The notes: generated by a model not told the origin, from the letters alone. Positions 31,088 through 43,192 are shown, counted from the stretch's first letter. The stretch: DNA of 64,000 nt from Cylicocyclus nassatus (GCA_958299035.1 CATQJL010000112.1:87748636-87812635), one strand, 5' to 3'. A program made the numbers and translations.

Positions 31088-32216
31088 TCGCTGTAAGTGG
31101 GTCGGGGCAGATACATTAGTAGGTTAGTTAAGATAGCTCCAACATTACAGTGTCTTCTCGAGAAAACCGTACATGAAAAAGTAAATTTTGAATCTAGATA
31201 TACGATTACCTACTTAAATCTTCCCACAAAACGCTGCAAACAAAGATGATGATTTGTTATAGTCGCTATTCTGCGGCCGCGTTCATCAGCGAACCCGAGG
31301 TTACCTATCTTAGCTATTTTAGCCATAACCAGCTTAAATTCACAATACAATTGCAAGACAATTTTCTCATGCGTTATGTATACCTTGATCAACCTCGAGA
31401 TGAAAACCCCGTGTCCATCAATCTGCCTTGAGGTTGAAATAAATCTACCTCAATCATCAATTTTGAATATAGAGTTTGCGTCGTATCATGATGCTTCGGT
31501 AAGAAGTTGTGCCAGATAAGCATTAGTAGTTTTTTTATGTTCCCTTCACAATCTCATACAAAGTTGAGTGTCAAACTCAGCGTTCTTGAAAATCTCATCA
31601 CCGGTGATTTGCAACTCAAGTGAGCTCTTACCTTATCGGAAAAAACCTGCTGTGCAGGTATCTATTTCGGAATAAACTTTTCCTATTAGAGCTTCAGAAT
31701 AATGGAATAGTAACACTGAGCGACTTCAGTTATACAAAAAGAGAGAAAAATTGTTGAAAAGCCATAAAAACAATATCTACAATCTCAGAGTAATATGCGA
31801 AAACTGAAAAAGCTAGAAGCGAATTGAGATAAATGGAAACAAATTCAGCGCAGAGGTTTGCGCTTGCGGAAAGCACATTGAAGGTTTGGGATAACACTTG
31901 ACTGGCTTCATTTTGGCACAAGTTTGAAGGAGATACTATTGGAATGGGATTAAGTGAACAAACAAGTGCAGAAATGGCCCTCCATTTTGAAGATTGTCAG
32001 TCTCACATCACCATTCAATTGCGACAATTTTTTTGAAAGCAAGTGTATTTGTAATTGCTACAACCATTTACACCTTTTTTCTCATGTAATTATTTCAAAG
32101 CTATGATTCAAACATTGCAAGGTTAGATCTTGAAACACGAGCCACCTTTCTGCTCTACCTAAATACAAAGTGGGTAGCTTTTTCGTCGTTTTTTTTGCTT
32201 TAGCTCTACCACTAAA
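31088..32216. other. About 1.1 kb without a recognised gene
   Basis: A 63-codon minus-strand frame at 31730-31921 (FVSIYLNSLLAFSVFAYYSE) is hydrophobic and might be an exon, but there is no other support. No repeats recognised. Confidence 0.3.
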
Positions 32217-33011
32217 TCTTATATATAAAGCTGAATGTCTGTTTGTCTGTCTGTATGTATGTATGTATGTATGTCTGTCTGTACCAGTGGCGTACCCAGG
32301 ATTTCGGCTCGGGGGGGGGGGGGCGCGACAAAAAATTTTCTCTAATGAAGGTGCGTGGCGTTAGCCACGCACTTCGAAAAAATTTTTGGGGTGCTTCTCA
32401 AAATTTTTGCGGGTCCCCGACCCCTAAAATCTGGAAAAAGGGGGCGTGGCGTCAGCCACGCCCCCGAAAAAATTTTTTTATAAAGCTAAAATGAATTTTT
32501 AAAAAATTTTGAAAATTATTTTAATTATTTACAAGTGCAGACAAGTCATTTGCACAATTTTATAACCCATATAAGTAACTTTCAAAAATTTCGCGACCCG
32601 TTCTCGGGGGGGGGGGGGGGGGGGGCGCGCGCCCCCCCCCCGCCCCCCCCCCTCGGTACGTCACTGGTCTGTACGTATGTTCCGAATAGAAAATTCCATT
32701 TCTGAACCGATCGGGACCAAACTTGGCACACATACACTTCGGGCCCCGGCGGGTGTCATAGGCTACTTTTCGTCATCGATCGATACCCCCGTGTGGGTGA
32801 TCAGCATGCTCGATTACACCCCTCTGCCAACTCCCAGCCCCGTAACTCAAATTTTGCAAAAAATCGATAAAATCGATATCGATCGATGACGAAAAGTAGC
32901 CTATGACACCCGCCGGGGCCCGAAGTGTATGTGTGCCAAGTTTGGTCGGGATCGGTTAAGAAATGGAATTTTCTATTCGGAACATACGGCGGAGCCGGGT
33001 AAGCCAGCTAG
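32217..33011 (+). mobile_element. Non-autonomous Helitron-like element
   Basis: It starts TCTTATATATAAAGCTGAAT directly after A (32216) and ends with a small hairpin (CGGC GGA GCCG) followed by GGTAAGCCAGCTAG before T (33012). A 5' TC, a 3' hairpin plus CTAG and insertion between A and T are Helitron features. The interior has inverted copies of the CGAATAGAAAATTCCATTTC block. A hAT MITE sits inside it. Confidence 0.75.
32285..32666 (+). mobile_element. hAT-type MITE, complete copy
   Basis: Ends CAGTGGCGTACCCAGG and CGGTACGTCACTG; GTCTGTAC is duplicated at 32277-32284 and 32667-32674. The Helitron-like fragment at 13153 shows the unoccupied site. Long G and C runs are next to each end; at 32606-32652 a G run, a CGCGCGC core and a C run can form a strong hairpin. 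Confidence 0.88.
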
Positions 33012-33635
33012 TAACCCATGTTTTGGAAGCTGCCATTGTCATTAGTGAGCCAAATCGTGTGTGGGCGATTTATCGCATTCAAAGCAGGGCGTCACTAACG
33101 CTGTCCGAGTATCGCTGATTGAGCTCTATCCCATCCCCTTTGTCGTCTGCTGTCTCTTCCATCATGAGTCCAGTCCTTGCTTGCGATAAATCGCCTGTAC
33201 ATTTTTCGCAGCTAGTTCGCAACGAAATGAGTTATAGAATGTGCGAAGAGAAGTCCCCCAGAAAAGAATGGTAAAAATGTTCAAGTAACAATTTTCAGTG
33301 AGTTTTAGTTTCTGAAAGGTAGTATCCTTCGCTCAAATCGAGACCTCTTTTGTATGTATGAACAGGAAACGTTATGAAAGCCTACCGTATAAAGACTGAG
33401 TTTCTGCATACGCAAGCAATAGCTCGAATTAAATCCTAAGAATTGCCGTGCGAAAGATCTGTATGCCCTCAGAACGCGAATGGAATACATTTTGGCGCAT
33501 GTGTTTTTTTTTACATTGCGATTAACAGTAAGGTATATGTCCTGATGGCGATACTGAGACTGGATTAAATTGTGAACATGCTGTATATGCGACGCTTGGA
33601 ATTTTAATAAACACGCTCTTACGCAGTATTCTTAA

Positions 33636-34025
33636 GAGCAGCGTCTCGGCAGAATGACAAATTTGAGATATTCATCGTTCTCGGTTCCTTTGGACGAGCT
33701 AAGTCCAAGACCGTGCTTCGCAGCTTCAATATATATCAATATCCCGCTTTTTCAGAGGTGAAAAATGCTATTTGGGCGGACCGCGTATGTCTGCCCTCTA
33801 GAGCGCGATTGGCTCGTGGATATGGTAGGTACGGTGTCTCCACTCACGAGCCAATCGCGCTCTAGAGAGCAGGCATACGCGGCCCGCCCAAAAAGCACTT
33901 TTCACTTCTGGAAAAGCGGGTTATCGATATCTTTTGAAGCTGCAAAGCACAGTCTTGGACTTAACTCATCCGGGGGAACCGAGAAGATGATATGCCAAAG
34001 TTGTCATTCTGCCGAGCCGCTGCCT
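33636..34025. mobile_element. Foldback element flanked by TTAA
   Basis: Flanked by TTAA at 33632-33635 and 34026-34029. Ends share CTCGGCAGAATGACAA in inverted orientation with GAGCAGCG or AGGCAGCG at the tip. The arms pair throughout (TCTAGAGCGCGATTGGCTCG at the centre, GGGCGGACCGCGTATG further out). TTAA duplications are used by piggyBac and Kolobok groups; I cannot tell which. Confidence 0.75.
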
Positions 34026-34029
34026 TTAA

Positions 34030-34549
34030 GCCTTAGGAATCTTTGGCGACTTGTATGGAGACAAACTTCGTCGGATAGCTATTGAAGTTGCTTGCAAAAT
34101 AGGTTCATTTTGTTTTCATAATTGTTGCAAGCAGCTTAATAGAAGTGGATCAAGATAGCTTTCCATCAAAGCTTGACTTCTTGATCAGGAGGCGTTGTTT
34201 TGCACTTGATACGTAAGTGGATTTGCGGTTTATATGCACTCAAATTCAACCTCTACTTACACCCTGATAGCCATGAAGCGTAGCTTTGTACCCGATTTTC
34301 CTGCCAAATCCAGCGATGTCGAATGTTTGCTTAATTCCCTAAAATGGATCCTGCCAAAGCGTGGTAATGTTGACCCACAGCATACAACGCTGCACCAACT
34401 TGCTAGTCAAAAAAATCACTTACAGCGAAGGACTTCACACACTGCCAATGCGTCATGGCATGTCCTGAATAAGCGTGAGCAGCTTCAGCTGACCACTAGG
34501 AAGATTTCAACCTCAAAGTAGATTTGTAACCTCAAAGTAGATTTGTGAA
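34030..34549. other. Gap between elements, one hypothetical frame
   Basis: A 95-codon plus-strand frame at 34234-34521 (FVPDFPAKSSDVECLLNSLK) has no recognised domain and is cut by the LINE insertion at 34550. Short direct repeat CCTCAAAGTAGATTTGT lies just before the LINE. Confidence 0.3.
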
Positions 34550-34560
34550 TAGAGCAGAGT

Positions 34561-34618
34561 TAGTCTAGTGGTTAGTGCTTCGTAACATTACCATGCTGAA
34601 GGTCGCGGGTTCGGTTTC
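34561..34618 (+). promoter_or_regulatory. tRNA-like A and B boxes of RTE copy 2
   Basis: TAGTCTAGTGG at 34561-34571 and GGTTCGGTTTC at 34608-34618, in the same position as in copy 1, with two changes in the B box. Confidence 0.6.
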
Positions 34619-35166
34619 ACCCTGAGCTTAATTTCTGCGACAAAAATTCTGCTCACAATTCCAGCGTCAGGCTGCCCTTTCAAAGAAGGGCATGCGACAA
34701 GCCGGCTGAAAAACACCCCGTCGCATCTACAATGCAGACATGTCTGATAAGGTATTTCCAGTAAAGGCTAGGACGTCTTCCGGAGGCAAGGCGCATTCGA
34801 GCCCGACGAATGCGAATAGTGGGCGAGGGTTACCGTTCCAGCAAGGTGAACGGGGACGGCTAAAGCGGCTAGTTCACCAGAGGCAACGATCGAAGGCATC
34901 GTAGAATCTCCGTCTAGCTACCATCAATATGGGTACACTCACCTTTCATTCGCAGGAGTTAGCGGATCTTCTGAAAAGACGGCGAGTCGGTGTAGCCTGC
35001 ATACAGGAAACGAAGTGGGACGGGGCAAAGTGACGCGACATCGGAGATGGTTATAAGTCCCTCTACAACGGTGCTACCTGCACAGAAACGGGGTTGGATT
35101 AGCTGTCTCAGAGACTCTAAGGAACAAAATAGTTGACGTTGAGCGCATAAGCGATCGTCTAATGAC

Positions 35167-38100
35167 ATGAAGGCAGACACAGGGAAACAGGTCCTACGAA
35201 TAATCACTGCCTATGCGCCACAAGTCGGATGTAAGGATGACGAAAAAGACGCGTTCTGGCAGGAGTTGGATGACCACATCAGTTCAATTCCATTGGATGA
35301 GAAACTCCTGCTAGGAGCGGACCTCAACGGACGTGTGGGAGAAAGGCGAGGAGAGGCCGGAAAATGTCACGGAGGCCACGGATACGGAACATGCAATGAA
35401 GAAGGTGAGCGTATTCTGGAATCCGCCTCAGCCCATGATCTGGTCTTGGCGAACACATACTACATCAAGAAGGATGATCGCCTCATTACGTATGCGAGTG
35501 GCGACCGACGAACACAGGTGGAGTTCTGGGCTATCTGACAGTGTGACCTCAAAAACGTAAAGGACTGCAAAGTCCATCCCGCTGAAAGCTGCATACCTCA
35601 ACATAAACCACTGCTTCTCGACATCAAAATAACAGTGGAGAAGCACATCAGGAGAGCCACAGAGACCAGAACACGCATCAAATGGTGAAAATTGAAGACC
35701 AACAACGCAGCGAAACAAGCACTGTTAACAACTTTACCGAGCCTGCAAGAGAACCCAGAGCGATCCTGGGCAAGCTTGAAAGATCGAGTCCACCAAGTGG
35801 CACACCTGATCCTGGGCAGTACAAAGCCGGGAAAAAGAAGGATCAATAGAGAAACGTGGTGGTGGAATGACGAAGTATTAGGTTGTCTGGAAAATAATGT
35901 CGCATCGGTTTTATCATGCAATATCACAGCAGCGTGCGCACGAAAGTAAGTAGGTGGGGTATCAAACGATAGATCAGAGCAACCTTTACAAAATCAAGCT
36001 CGAATTTTCACGCCAGGTCTGATTTGCGCGAAGTTTGGAGGCAAATTTCATAAGGCATCAAAGACCTAAAAGCGAAAAAAATCGTATTTCCGTTCAGAAA
36101 AGTCCTGGGAACCCCTGCTTGCTCACGCATGGACTCACTATACGAGACTCTCGTGCGCACAACTTCGCGGTTTTTCCGTGGCTGAAAACTGAGAAAACAA
36201 AATTCGGCATATTTTTGCCAAAGCAATCTTGAGCTTCTCTCACATGGGTGATCCTGTAATATGAACTTTTAGGAGTATAACCATGAATTTTCAGCTCTAG
36301 ACATGCGCTAGTTTTCGACAAAAATCAAATTGTTTGCAAAAATCTCGAAAAACGCGACATAATCGCACTTTTGACCTAATTTTGTTGGTCGTACTGTAGC
36401 CATGGAAAAATATTACAAACTATATAGGTGAATGTCTCGTGTGGAGAGTACATGCTGTGCAATTTGGAGATCCCTAAGACGTCTATGAACGAAGATACGA
36501 TTTGTTGGGTATCTAAATTTTTTTGGATTCGAACTTCAGGTGGAGCAAGATTTCCGCGTAGGTTTGTAAACAATCTTGTAGAGCTTGCTTTGCTCTATCA
36601 AATGATACCCCATTCGCTGTTTTTTGTGGTCGTCTTCCGCGGTAGGATGTCATGCGACATTATTTTCCGGACAGCCTAATACAAAAAGCTATAAAGGAGA
36701 AGAGGGATGCGTACAAGCGATGGCATAAGACGAAATTGGAGGATGATCGCCAGACGTACCAACAAGCTAAAGGGGCTGCAAAGGTTTCCGTAAAGAAGGC
36801 AAAACAGGTGCACTTGAAAGAGCTCTGCGATCATCTAGAGTCTGGCGAGGGAGAACGCAAGATATACCGGATAGCGAGAAGAAGAGCGGAATCCTTGGAA
36901 GATATGGAACACTTCCTCCATATTAAAGACAAACTTGATAGGACGCTAAGGAAACCAGAGGACATTACCGAGAGATGGAGAACCTACTTCGAAGAAATGG
37001 CCACCACAGACCGCACCACCATCAACTCCACCTCAGAAGCCAGTCCCATACAAGGACCAGTACCAGCGGTCACGGAAGAGGAAGTATGGCTAGCCATAAG
37101 AAGAACGAAGAATGGCAAAGCGACTGGTCCAGACGATATACCAAGCGAGTTCTGGAAAATATGTGGACAATCCGGGGCCACATGGCTAACGAGTCTCCTC
37201 AATCAAGTCGTAAGGAGCAAGAGTATGCCTCGCGACTGGTACACCAGCGCGACCATCTCGATATGGAAGAACAAAGGAGACATAGCGGCGCTTCCTACCG
37301 ACCAATCCTGATGAGTCACACTCTAAGAATCTTCGAGCGAATAATCGAACTCGCGTTCGAGATATTATAGAGTTGTCACCGGATCAGTGCGGATTAGTGA
37401 AAGGAGTGGGTACAACTGAAGCAATCCACTTCGCTCAGATAGTGATGGAGTAATATAGAGAGAAAGAAGGAATTGCATGCAGCCTGCCTGGGCCTGGAGA
37501 AAGCCTTCGATGAGGTGCTCCATGAAGTCATATGGTGGGCCTTCCGGAAACACAGGGTGCCAGAGGAGTACGTTTAGTGGATGAAGTGTTGATCTACCAC
37601 AACGCGACAAGCCACGTGCAAACAGCTGCAGGGCAATCGAAAGAATTCCGAATCAAGGTTGGAGCACATCCAGGTTCACTTCTCTCTTCCTTTTTCATCA
37701 CCGTGATGAACGCCGTGAATCGCTCAGACGTGAACCTCCTTGGACACTTTTCTACGCGGATGATGCGGTCTTGATAGCAACTATCAGAAAGGAGCTACAA
37801 GACGAGGCACAAAACTGAAGGAATAGGTTAGAGTTATATGGCCTGAATCCAACACTAGGAAGACAGAATATATGGAAGTAGGGAAACAAACTCCTGGTAC
37901 CTTGTTGAAGAGCTAAAGAAGACAACGTCATACAAGTACTTAGGCAGTCATATCTCAGAGGAGGGAGACTTACAAGAGGAGGTCGCAGGCAGGATGAACA
38001 CAGCATGGATGAAATGGTGAGCCTTAACAGGAGTTCTGTGCGACAGACGAATGCCAGTGCAACTTAAGTCCCAACTGTACCGGATGTCATCTGCAGAGCA

Positions 38101-38480
38101 GCCCTGTATGGCAGTGAGTGGTGGACGTGTACGCGGAACAAGGAGCGCAAGCTCAGTGTCATGGAAACAAGGATGCTACGGTGGACCTTAGGAGTCACAC
38201 TAAAGGACATCTGCAATGACACTATACGAGTGCGATTAAAAGTAGCTCCACTTGCCCAGAATGCAGATAAAGCGGTTACGATGGTTTGGGCATGTGCGCA
38301 GAAGGGATCAAAGTCACATCACTAAGTTGGTCCTGGCTGTGGGGCACCAGGCAAAAGGCCTAGAGGTAGACCCAAGATAAGGTGAATAGACAAAATCAAG
38401 GCCTACCTGCGAGAACTTGGTATAAACGAAGACCTTGCTCAGATAGGATGAGACATCTGACAAGAAAAGCAGACCCTGCT
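35167..38480 (+). pseudogene. RTE ORF2 pseudogene with many frameshifts and stops
   Basis: Recognisable pieces are the nuclease (LLLGADLNGRVGERRGE, GDRRTQVEFW in which D is replaced by E), the linker region (YKRWHKTKLEDDRQTYQQAK), the start of the polymerase (GKATGPDDIPSEFWKICG) and, in shifting frames, the remnants of the catalytic YADD region (an A-D-D-A variant near 37757). Multiple single-base deletions occur after 37290. The nuclease substitution and the frame changes show it is dead. A mariner-type MITE interrupts it at 35878. Confidence 0.85.
35878..36679. mobile_element. Mariner-type MITE M4 inside RTE copy 2
   Basis: Ends TTAGGTTGTCTGGAAAATAA and its near complement (TTATTTTCCGGACAGCCTAA). 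TA is duplicated at 35876-35877 and 36680-36681. RTE copy 1 gives the uninterrupted sequence (GAAGTGCAAAAAGT) at the same site, so this 802-bp insertion is exact. No transposase. Confidence 0.92.
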
Positions 38481-39285
38481 TAAGCGGGACACATGCGAGG
38501 ATAAAAAAAAAGTAGATTTGTGAAAGCAGAGTTACTTTGAGGGCAAAATCTACCTTGAGACATACTCCCAAGGTAGATTTTAACTTCAAGGTTCATTGAT
38601 GAATACGGTCACTGGTTGCTTACGATCAGGGTAAAGCGGGGGGTGCGGCACGCCGCAGGGGGGGAGGAGGGTCGTTAGGGGGGGGGGGTAGGTAGGGGGG
38701 GTCGTATCGACCCAAGGTCAAAAGCACTTGTACAAGCTGTGTGACTAAATTGACTTGATGAAAGCGCTGTTGAAATCCTGCAAAATTCAAGTTCAACGAC
38801 ACAAACTTGCAGATACCGTATGCCTACCGTAACCTACCGTACCTCTAATCAAGCATAATTGTCGTATAACCCCTATGCGCCAAGTTTCAGCGAACTCTGA
38901 GGTCTCCGAGCAGTAAACAACCTTGTATAAAGCAGTAATTTAAAACATGATTAACTTCATCTTAACGGTGAGTAAGCTACCTCTTCTTGCACTCAATACA
39001 AAGCACTACTCCTTCTTTGTCCACCTCAGGAATCCCGCTCCAGAAGACCTCCAAACTATTGAATTAGAAGCCAACCAAAATCTCGTTTTTCCCATTTTTC
39101 GCTTTTGATCGCTGTGCTTTCACCAAATATTACTCAGAGCTAAGAAGAAGAATCAGGCTCAAAACATCCCTATGGAATCTACGAGGTTTAGGCTATTGAT
39201 TCATATAAATATTGTCCGCTAAAAATGTTTTTTGATATAGTTAATGGCCTGCGGCACCCCCCCCCCTCAAAACCTGCGGCATATA

Positions 39286-42200
39286 ATTGGGTCCGAATCG
39301 AATAGAAATTCGATCATTCGAATATATTCGTATTCGAAATTCGATATTCGGAGTTCTTCCATTTTCGAATAATATTCGAAACTCGAATAATTGAGAAAAC
39401 AGGGTTTCGAATAAAATTCGAAACTCGAATAATCAAAAAACAGGGTTTCGATTAAAATTCGAAAACTCGAATAATCAAAAAACGAGGTTTCGAATATTAT
39501 TCGAAAACACGAATAATCAAAAAACGGGGTTTCGAATAGATTTTATTCGAATGTTTTATTCGAATGTTTATTCGAATTCGTATTCGAATGTACTCCGTAT
39601 TCAGATTATTCGACTTTGTTGCAGAGCCAACTGCTGAGTATCAAGCTCACTTCGTCCGCGTTTCTCGCAAAACTCGGTAATGCATCTTTTGCAACTGGTA
39701 TACCTTTGAACTATATGAAAAGTCGCATTCTTCCGACTGCTTGCGACAGTAAAAAAATAATATGTAGATTTTAATTAATGTTTTTTCGATCAATGAGATT
39801 GTTCGCACTGCTATTGGCACCAAATCAGCAAAGAAGATATTAAATTCAAGCTCATGTTCTGAGTTCATACTGAATTGAAACCTTTTTTTGCATTGCTCAT
39901 GCTTGCGGTACGCAAAGCCCACACTAGTGAGCACTCTGCTCGTATAAATTATTGCAAAACTGCCTATTCGTTACCGTGGAGTTTTTTGCGAATTGGTCTA
40001 TATTGAGTAAAGGACGTCGCAGTTGTAATACAGGATTAGACGGTTTAGATCGCCTTACGCGATTTGCCTGTTACGAGATGTCTTCAGATATAATGGCAGC
40101 TTACCACAAATGTTTGGCGTGTACAACATACTAAAAAGATAAATGCCCTGCATTCTGTATTTTCAGAATAGGTTTCGGACAATTTGAGTATTGCCATACC
40201 ACGTCGCCACTGAAATGCTGCAGTATGCCCGGGGTTATAGGGGCATTCGTGCTCGCTTCGCGGAGGAAACCACATGCCTTCGTCCACGACTAGCTTATGC
40301 CACACAAGACGAAAGTCTCCGATGAACAGGCAATGTATCGTAGCATTTGTGGCATTTAAGTACATACAGTGACCGCCAAAAAGATGCGGACAAGCCTCCC
40401 TCCCTTGTTCATCGCTATTTTTCATATGGAAAACAAAGATGAAAGAATGTAATAATTGCACGATGTGATAGAGCTCTTCAAGACGTACAATCTACACTTT
40501 GAGCTTTTCGAGAAACATGTATTCTAAAAAAATTTAAGAATCTTTTTCTAAAAAAAGTCCGAAAATGGCCGCGTCACAATGTCGCGTCACAATGTCGCGG
40601 ACAATAATTCTTCGAACGAATAAGTTTTTTTTTGAGCCCTATTTTAAAGCGGAAACACAAGTCATCCGAACGGTAAGCATACTACTATACAGAGCTCGTC
40701 AAGAACTACGCACTGGTTATGGTTGCTTCCCCAAAAAACGCAAGCTTAAGTTTTATTTTACTTTTCTCAAAAAATAACTTCCAATTTTCTTTATCAAGCC
40801 TAATTTCTTCACACGGAAACCTGTTCAAGACATCCCAACAAAGCCGTAAGGATGAAACAGATGTTCTTTGTTGTCCTCTACATCGGACGTGTGCTGATGA
40901 GTTTCTTGGCTGAAAAAGGCCCTTGGCAGTGCTTGCACATGTCCCCAGCTGCAACTCACCACTGACTTGTACCGCTTTGCAGGCTTGTAACTCGGCCAGC
41001 AGTCAATGTTTGAGCCTGCAATTAAGCTCATTCGAAAATACGAGACTTCCTCTACATGATGGTATGCAAATAAGTTCAGTTTGAGCAATCCCAGAGATTT
41101 GGCGGATGGGGTGGAAGAGGACAGCTTCAGTTGCAGGCTAAGCACTTTTCAGCTGAAGTTGAAGAGAGCTCCTTTTGCTACCAGTTTCATCCGGGAAGTT
41201 AAAAACTGTTAATTCTCTTGTAATAGATCCATTTCGAAGCTCTAAGACTGTTCTGGTGTTCATAAGAGCCTTCACTCCATTCACCTCTAAGGCTGCACTT
41301 TTTCATTCCATCCGCCAAATCTCTGAAATTATTCATACTCAAGTCATTTGCATATCATCGTATCCAGGAAGTCACGCTCTTTCGAATGAGCCTAATTGCG
41401 GACTCAAACATTGACTGTAGGCCGAGTTACAAGCGTGCAAAGCGGTAGAAGTCAGTGGTGAGGTGCAGCTGGGGTAATGTGCAAGCACTGCCAAGGGCCA
41501 TTTTCAGCCAACAAACTCATCAGCACATGTCCGATGCATAGAGGACGGCAAAGAGCATCTGTTTTATCCAGATGGCTTTGTTGGGATGTCTTGAACAGGT
41601 TTCCGTGTGAAGAAATTTGGCTTGATAAAGGAAATTAGAAGTTATTTTTTAAGAAAAGTAAAATAAAACTTAAGCTTGCGTTTTTTGGGGAAGCAACCAT
41701 AACCAGTGCGTAATTATTGACGAGCTCTGCATAGTAGTATTCTTACCAGTTCGGATAACTTGTGTTTCCGCTTTAAAATAGGGCTCAAAAGAAGATTTTT
41801 GCGTTTGAAGAATTATTGTCCGCGACATTGTGATGCGGCCATTTTCGGACTTTTTTTTAGAAAAAGACTCTTAAAATTTTTAGAATACATGTTTCTTAAA
41901 AAGCTCAATATGTACATTGTAGATCTTGAAGAGCTCTATCATCTCGTGCACTTATTACATTTTTTCATCCCTGTTTTCCCTTTAGAAAAGAACGGTGAAG
42001 AAGGGAGAGGGGTTTGTCCGCAACTTTTTGGCGGTCACTGTATGTGGCCACCTGGGAGTTGGTACAAGCAGGGTTAGTGAGGGTGCTGATTATGGATAAA
42101 AATTTACTTTATCGATTTTATCGATTTTTGGAAAGTCTTGAGCTACGAGGTTGGGAGTTGGTACAAAGGGGTAAGTGAGGGTGCTGATTAAAACCAAAAT

Positions 42201-42601
42201 CTGTTTTATTGATTTCAGCAATTTTTGGAAAATTTTGAGCTAGGAGTTGGTATAGGGGATACTAGGGGGCTGATTAAGATTGGATTGGCTTTAGCCAGAT
42301 ATGTCGGCAAGTTTGAGATGTGATCGCTTTGATTATTCGATAAATCATTCGAATATTTATTCGAGATTCGACTTCCAATGTTCGAATATATTCGATATTC
42401 ATTCATTCAATATTTTTGATTTTCCGAACTTATTCGAAATTTATTCATTCGATATTTTTGATTTTCCGAATTTATTCGAAATTCATTCATTCGATATTTT
42501 TGATTTTCCGAATTTATTCGATATTCGTTTATTCGAAATTTTTCCTTTTCGAATTTATTCGATATTCATTCATTCGATGAAAAATTATCGAATTACCCAA
42601 G
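39286..42601. mobile_element. Middle element with TTCGAA-rich ends
   Basis: It sits at the centre of the outer element's palindrome between TATA words (39282-39285 and 42602-42605). Left end TTGGGTCCGAATCGAATAG, right end (complement) TTGGGTAATTCGATAA. Both ends pass into arrays of ATTCGAATA-type words. A second copy lies at about 57500-58866 in reverse orientation. Superfamily undetermined. Confidence 0.65.
40367..42040. mobile_element. Inner Tc1/mariner-type foldback
   Basis: Ends CAGTGACCGCCAAAAAG and its exact complement, flanked by TA (40365-40366, 42041-42042). The 1,674 bp form two long inverted arms around about 41205 (CATCGGACGTGTGCTGATGA, CGCAAGCTTAAGTTTTATTT and complements). The CAGTG-x-C-x-GCCAAAAAG end is like Tc1. 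No intact transposase. Confidence 0.88.
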
Positions 42602-43192
42602 TATACTGCGGCAGCCGCAGGTTTTGAGGGGGGGGGGTGCCGCAGGCCATTAACTATATCAAAAAAACATTTTTAGCGGACAGTATTTATATGGATCGAT
42701 AGCCTAGATCACCTAGTTTTCACAGGATTGATTTGAGCCTGATTCGTCTTCTTAGCTCTGAGTAATATTTGGTGAAAGCACAGCGATCAAAAGCGAAAAA
42801 TGGGAAAAACGAGATTTTGGTTGGCTTCTAATTCCACAGTTTGGAGGTCTTCTGAAGCGGGATTCCTGAGGTGGACAAAGAAGGAATAGTGCTTTGTCTT
42901 GAGTGCGAAAACGGATAGCTAATTCACCTTTGAAACAAAGTTAAGCATGTTGGAATTTGACCATTTCACTTAGGTGGCCTAGTATCTTGAATCTTCAGAA
43001 TTCGCTCAAACTTTGTCTACAGGAGTTGATTGACATGCTCATTATGGATATGTTGCCCATTATGTTTGACAGGGCCTCCAAGTAATGCTATGTTGAGGGA
43101 GTCCAGGGGGGGGTCTTATTAAGACAGCAATCAGGGGGGGGGTCGTAACCAGCGATCGTGTGGCACACCCCTTGCTTGACCCTGCTTACGAT

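Larger units (their letters stand above)
34551..38509 (+). mobile_element. RTE-type LINE, copy 2, decayed and with an internal MITE
   Basis: Starts with the same tRNA-like head as copy 1 and ends GGATAAAAAAAA; AAGTAGATTTGTGAA is repeated on both sides (34535-34549 and 38510-38524). Without the MITE it is about 3.16 kb, the length of copy 1. Confidence 0.9.
38627..43184 (+). mobile_element. Outer hAT-like element of a three-level nest
   Basis: Ends CAGGGTAAAGC and GCTTGACCCTG; CTTACGAT is duplicated at 38619-38626 and 43185-43192. Its own sequence (about 38627-39281 and 42606-43184) forms inverted arms from about 38935 and 42990 inward (TCGCTTTTGATCGCTGTGC on both sides). It is related to hAT-A. 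The centre palindrome (GGCCTGCGGCACCCC, flanked by TTAAT/ATTAAC) is split by the next element. Confidence 0.85.

Noticed and set aside
42587..42602. AATTACCCAAGT as another SL1-like sequence
   Set aside because: Only 12 bases match, there is no GT donor or downstream stem, and it is the right end of the middle element.
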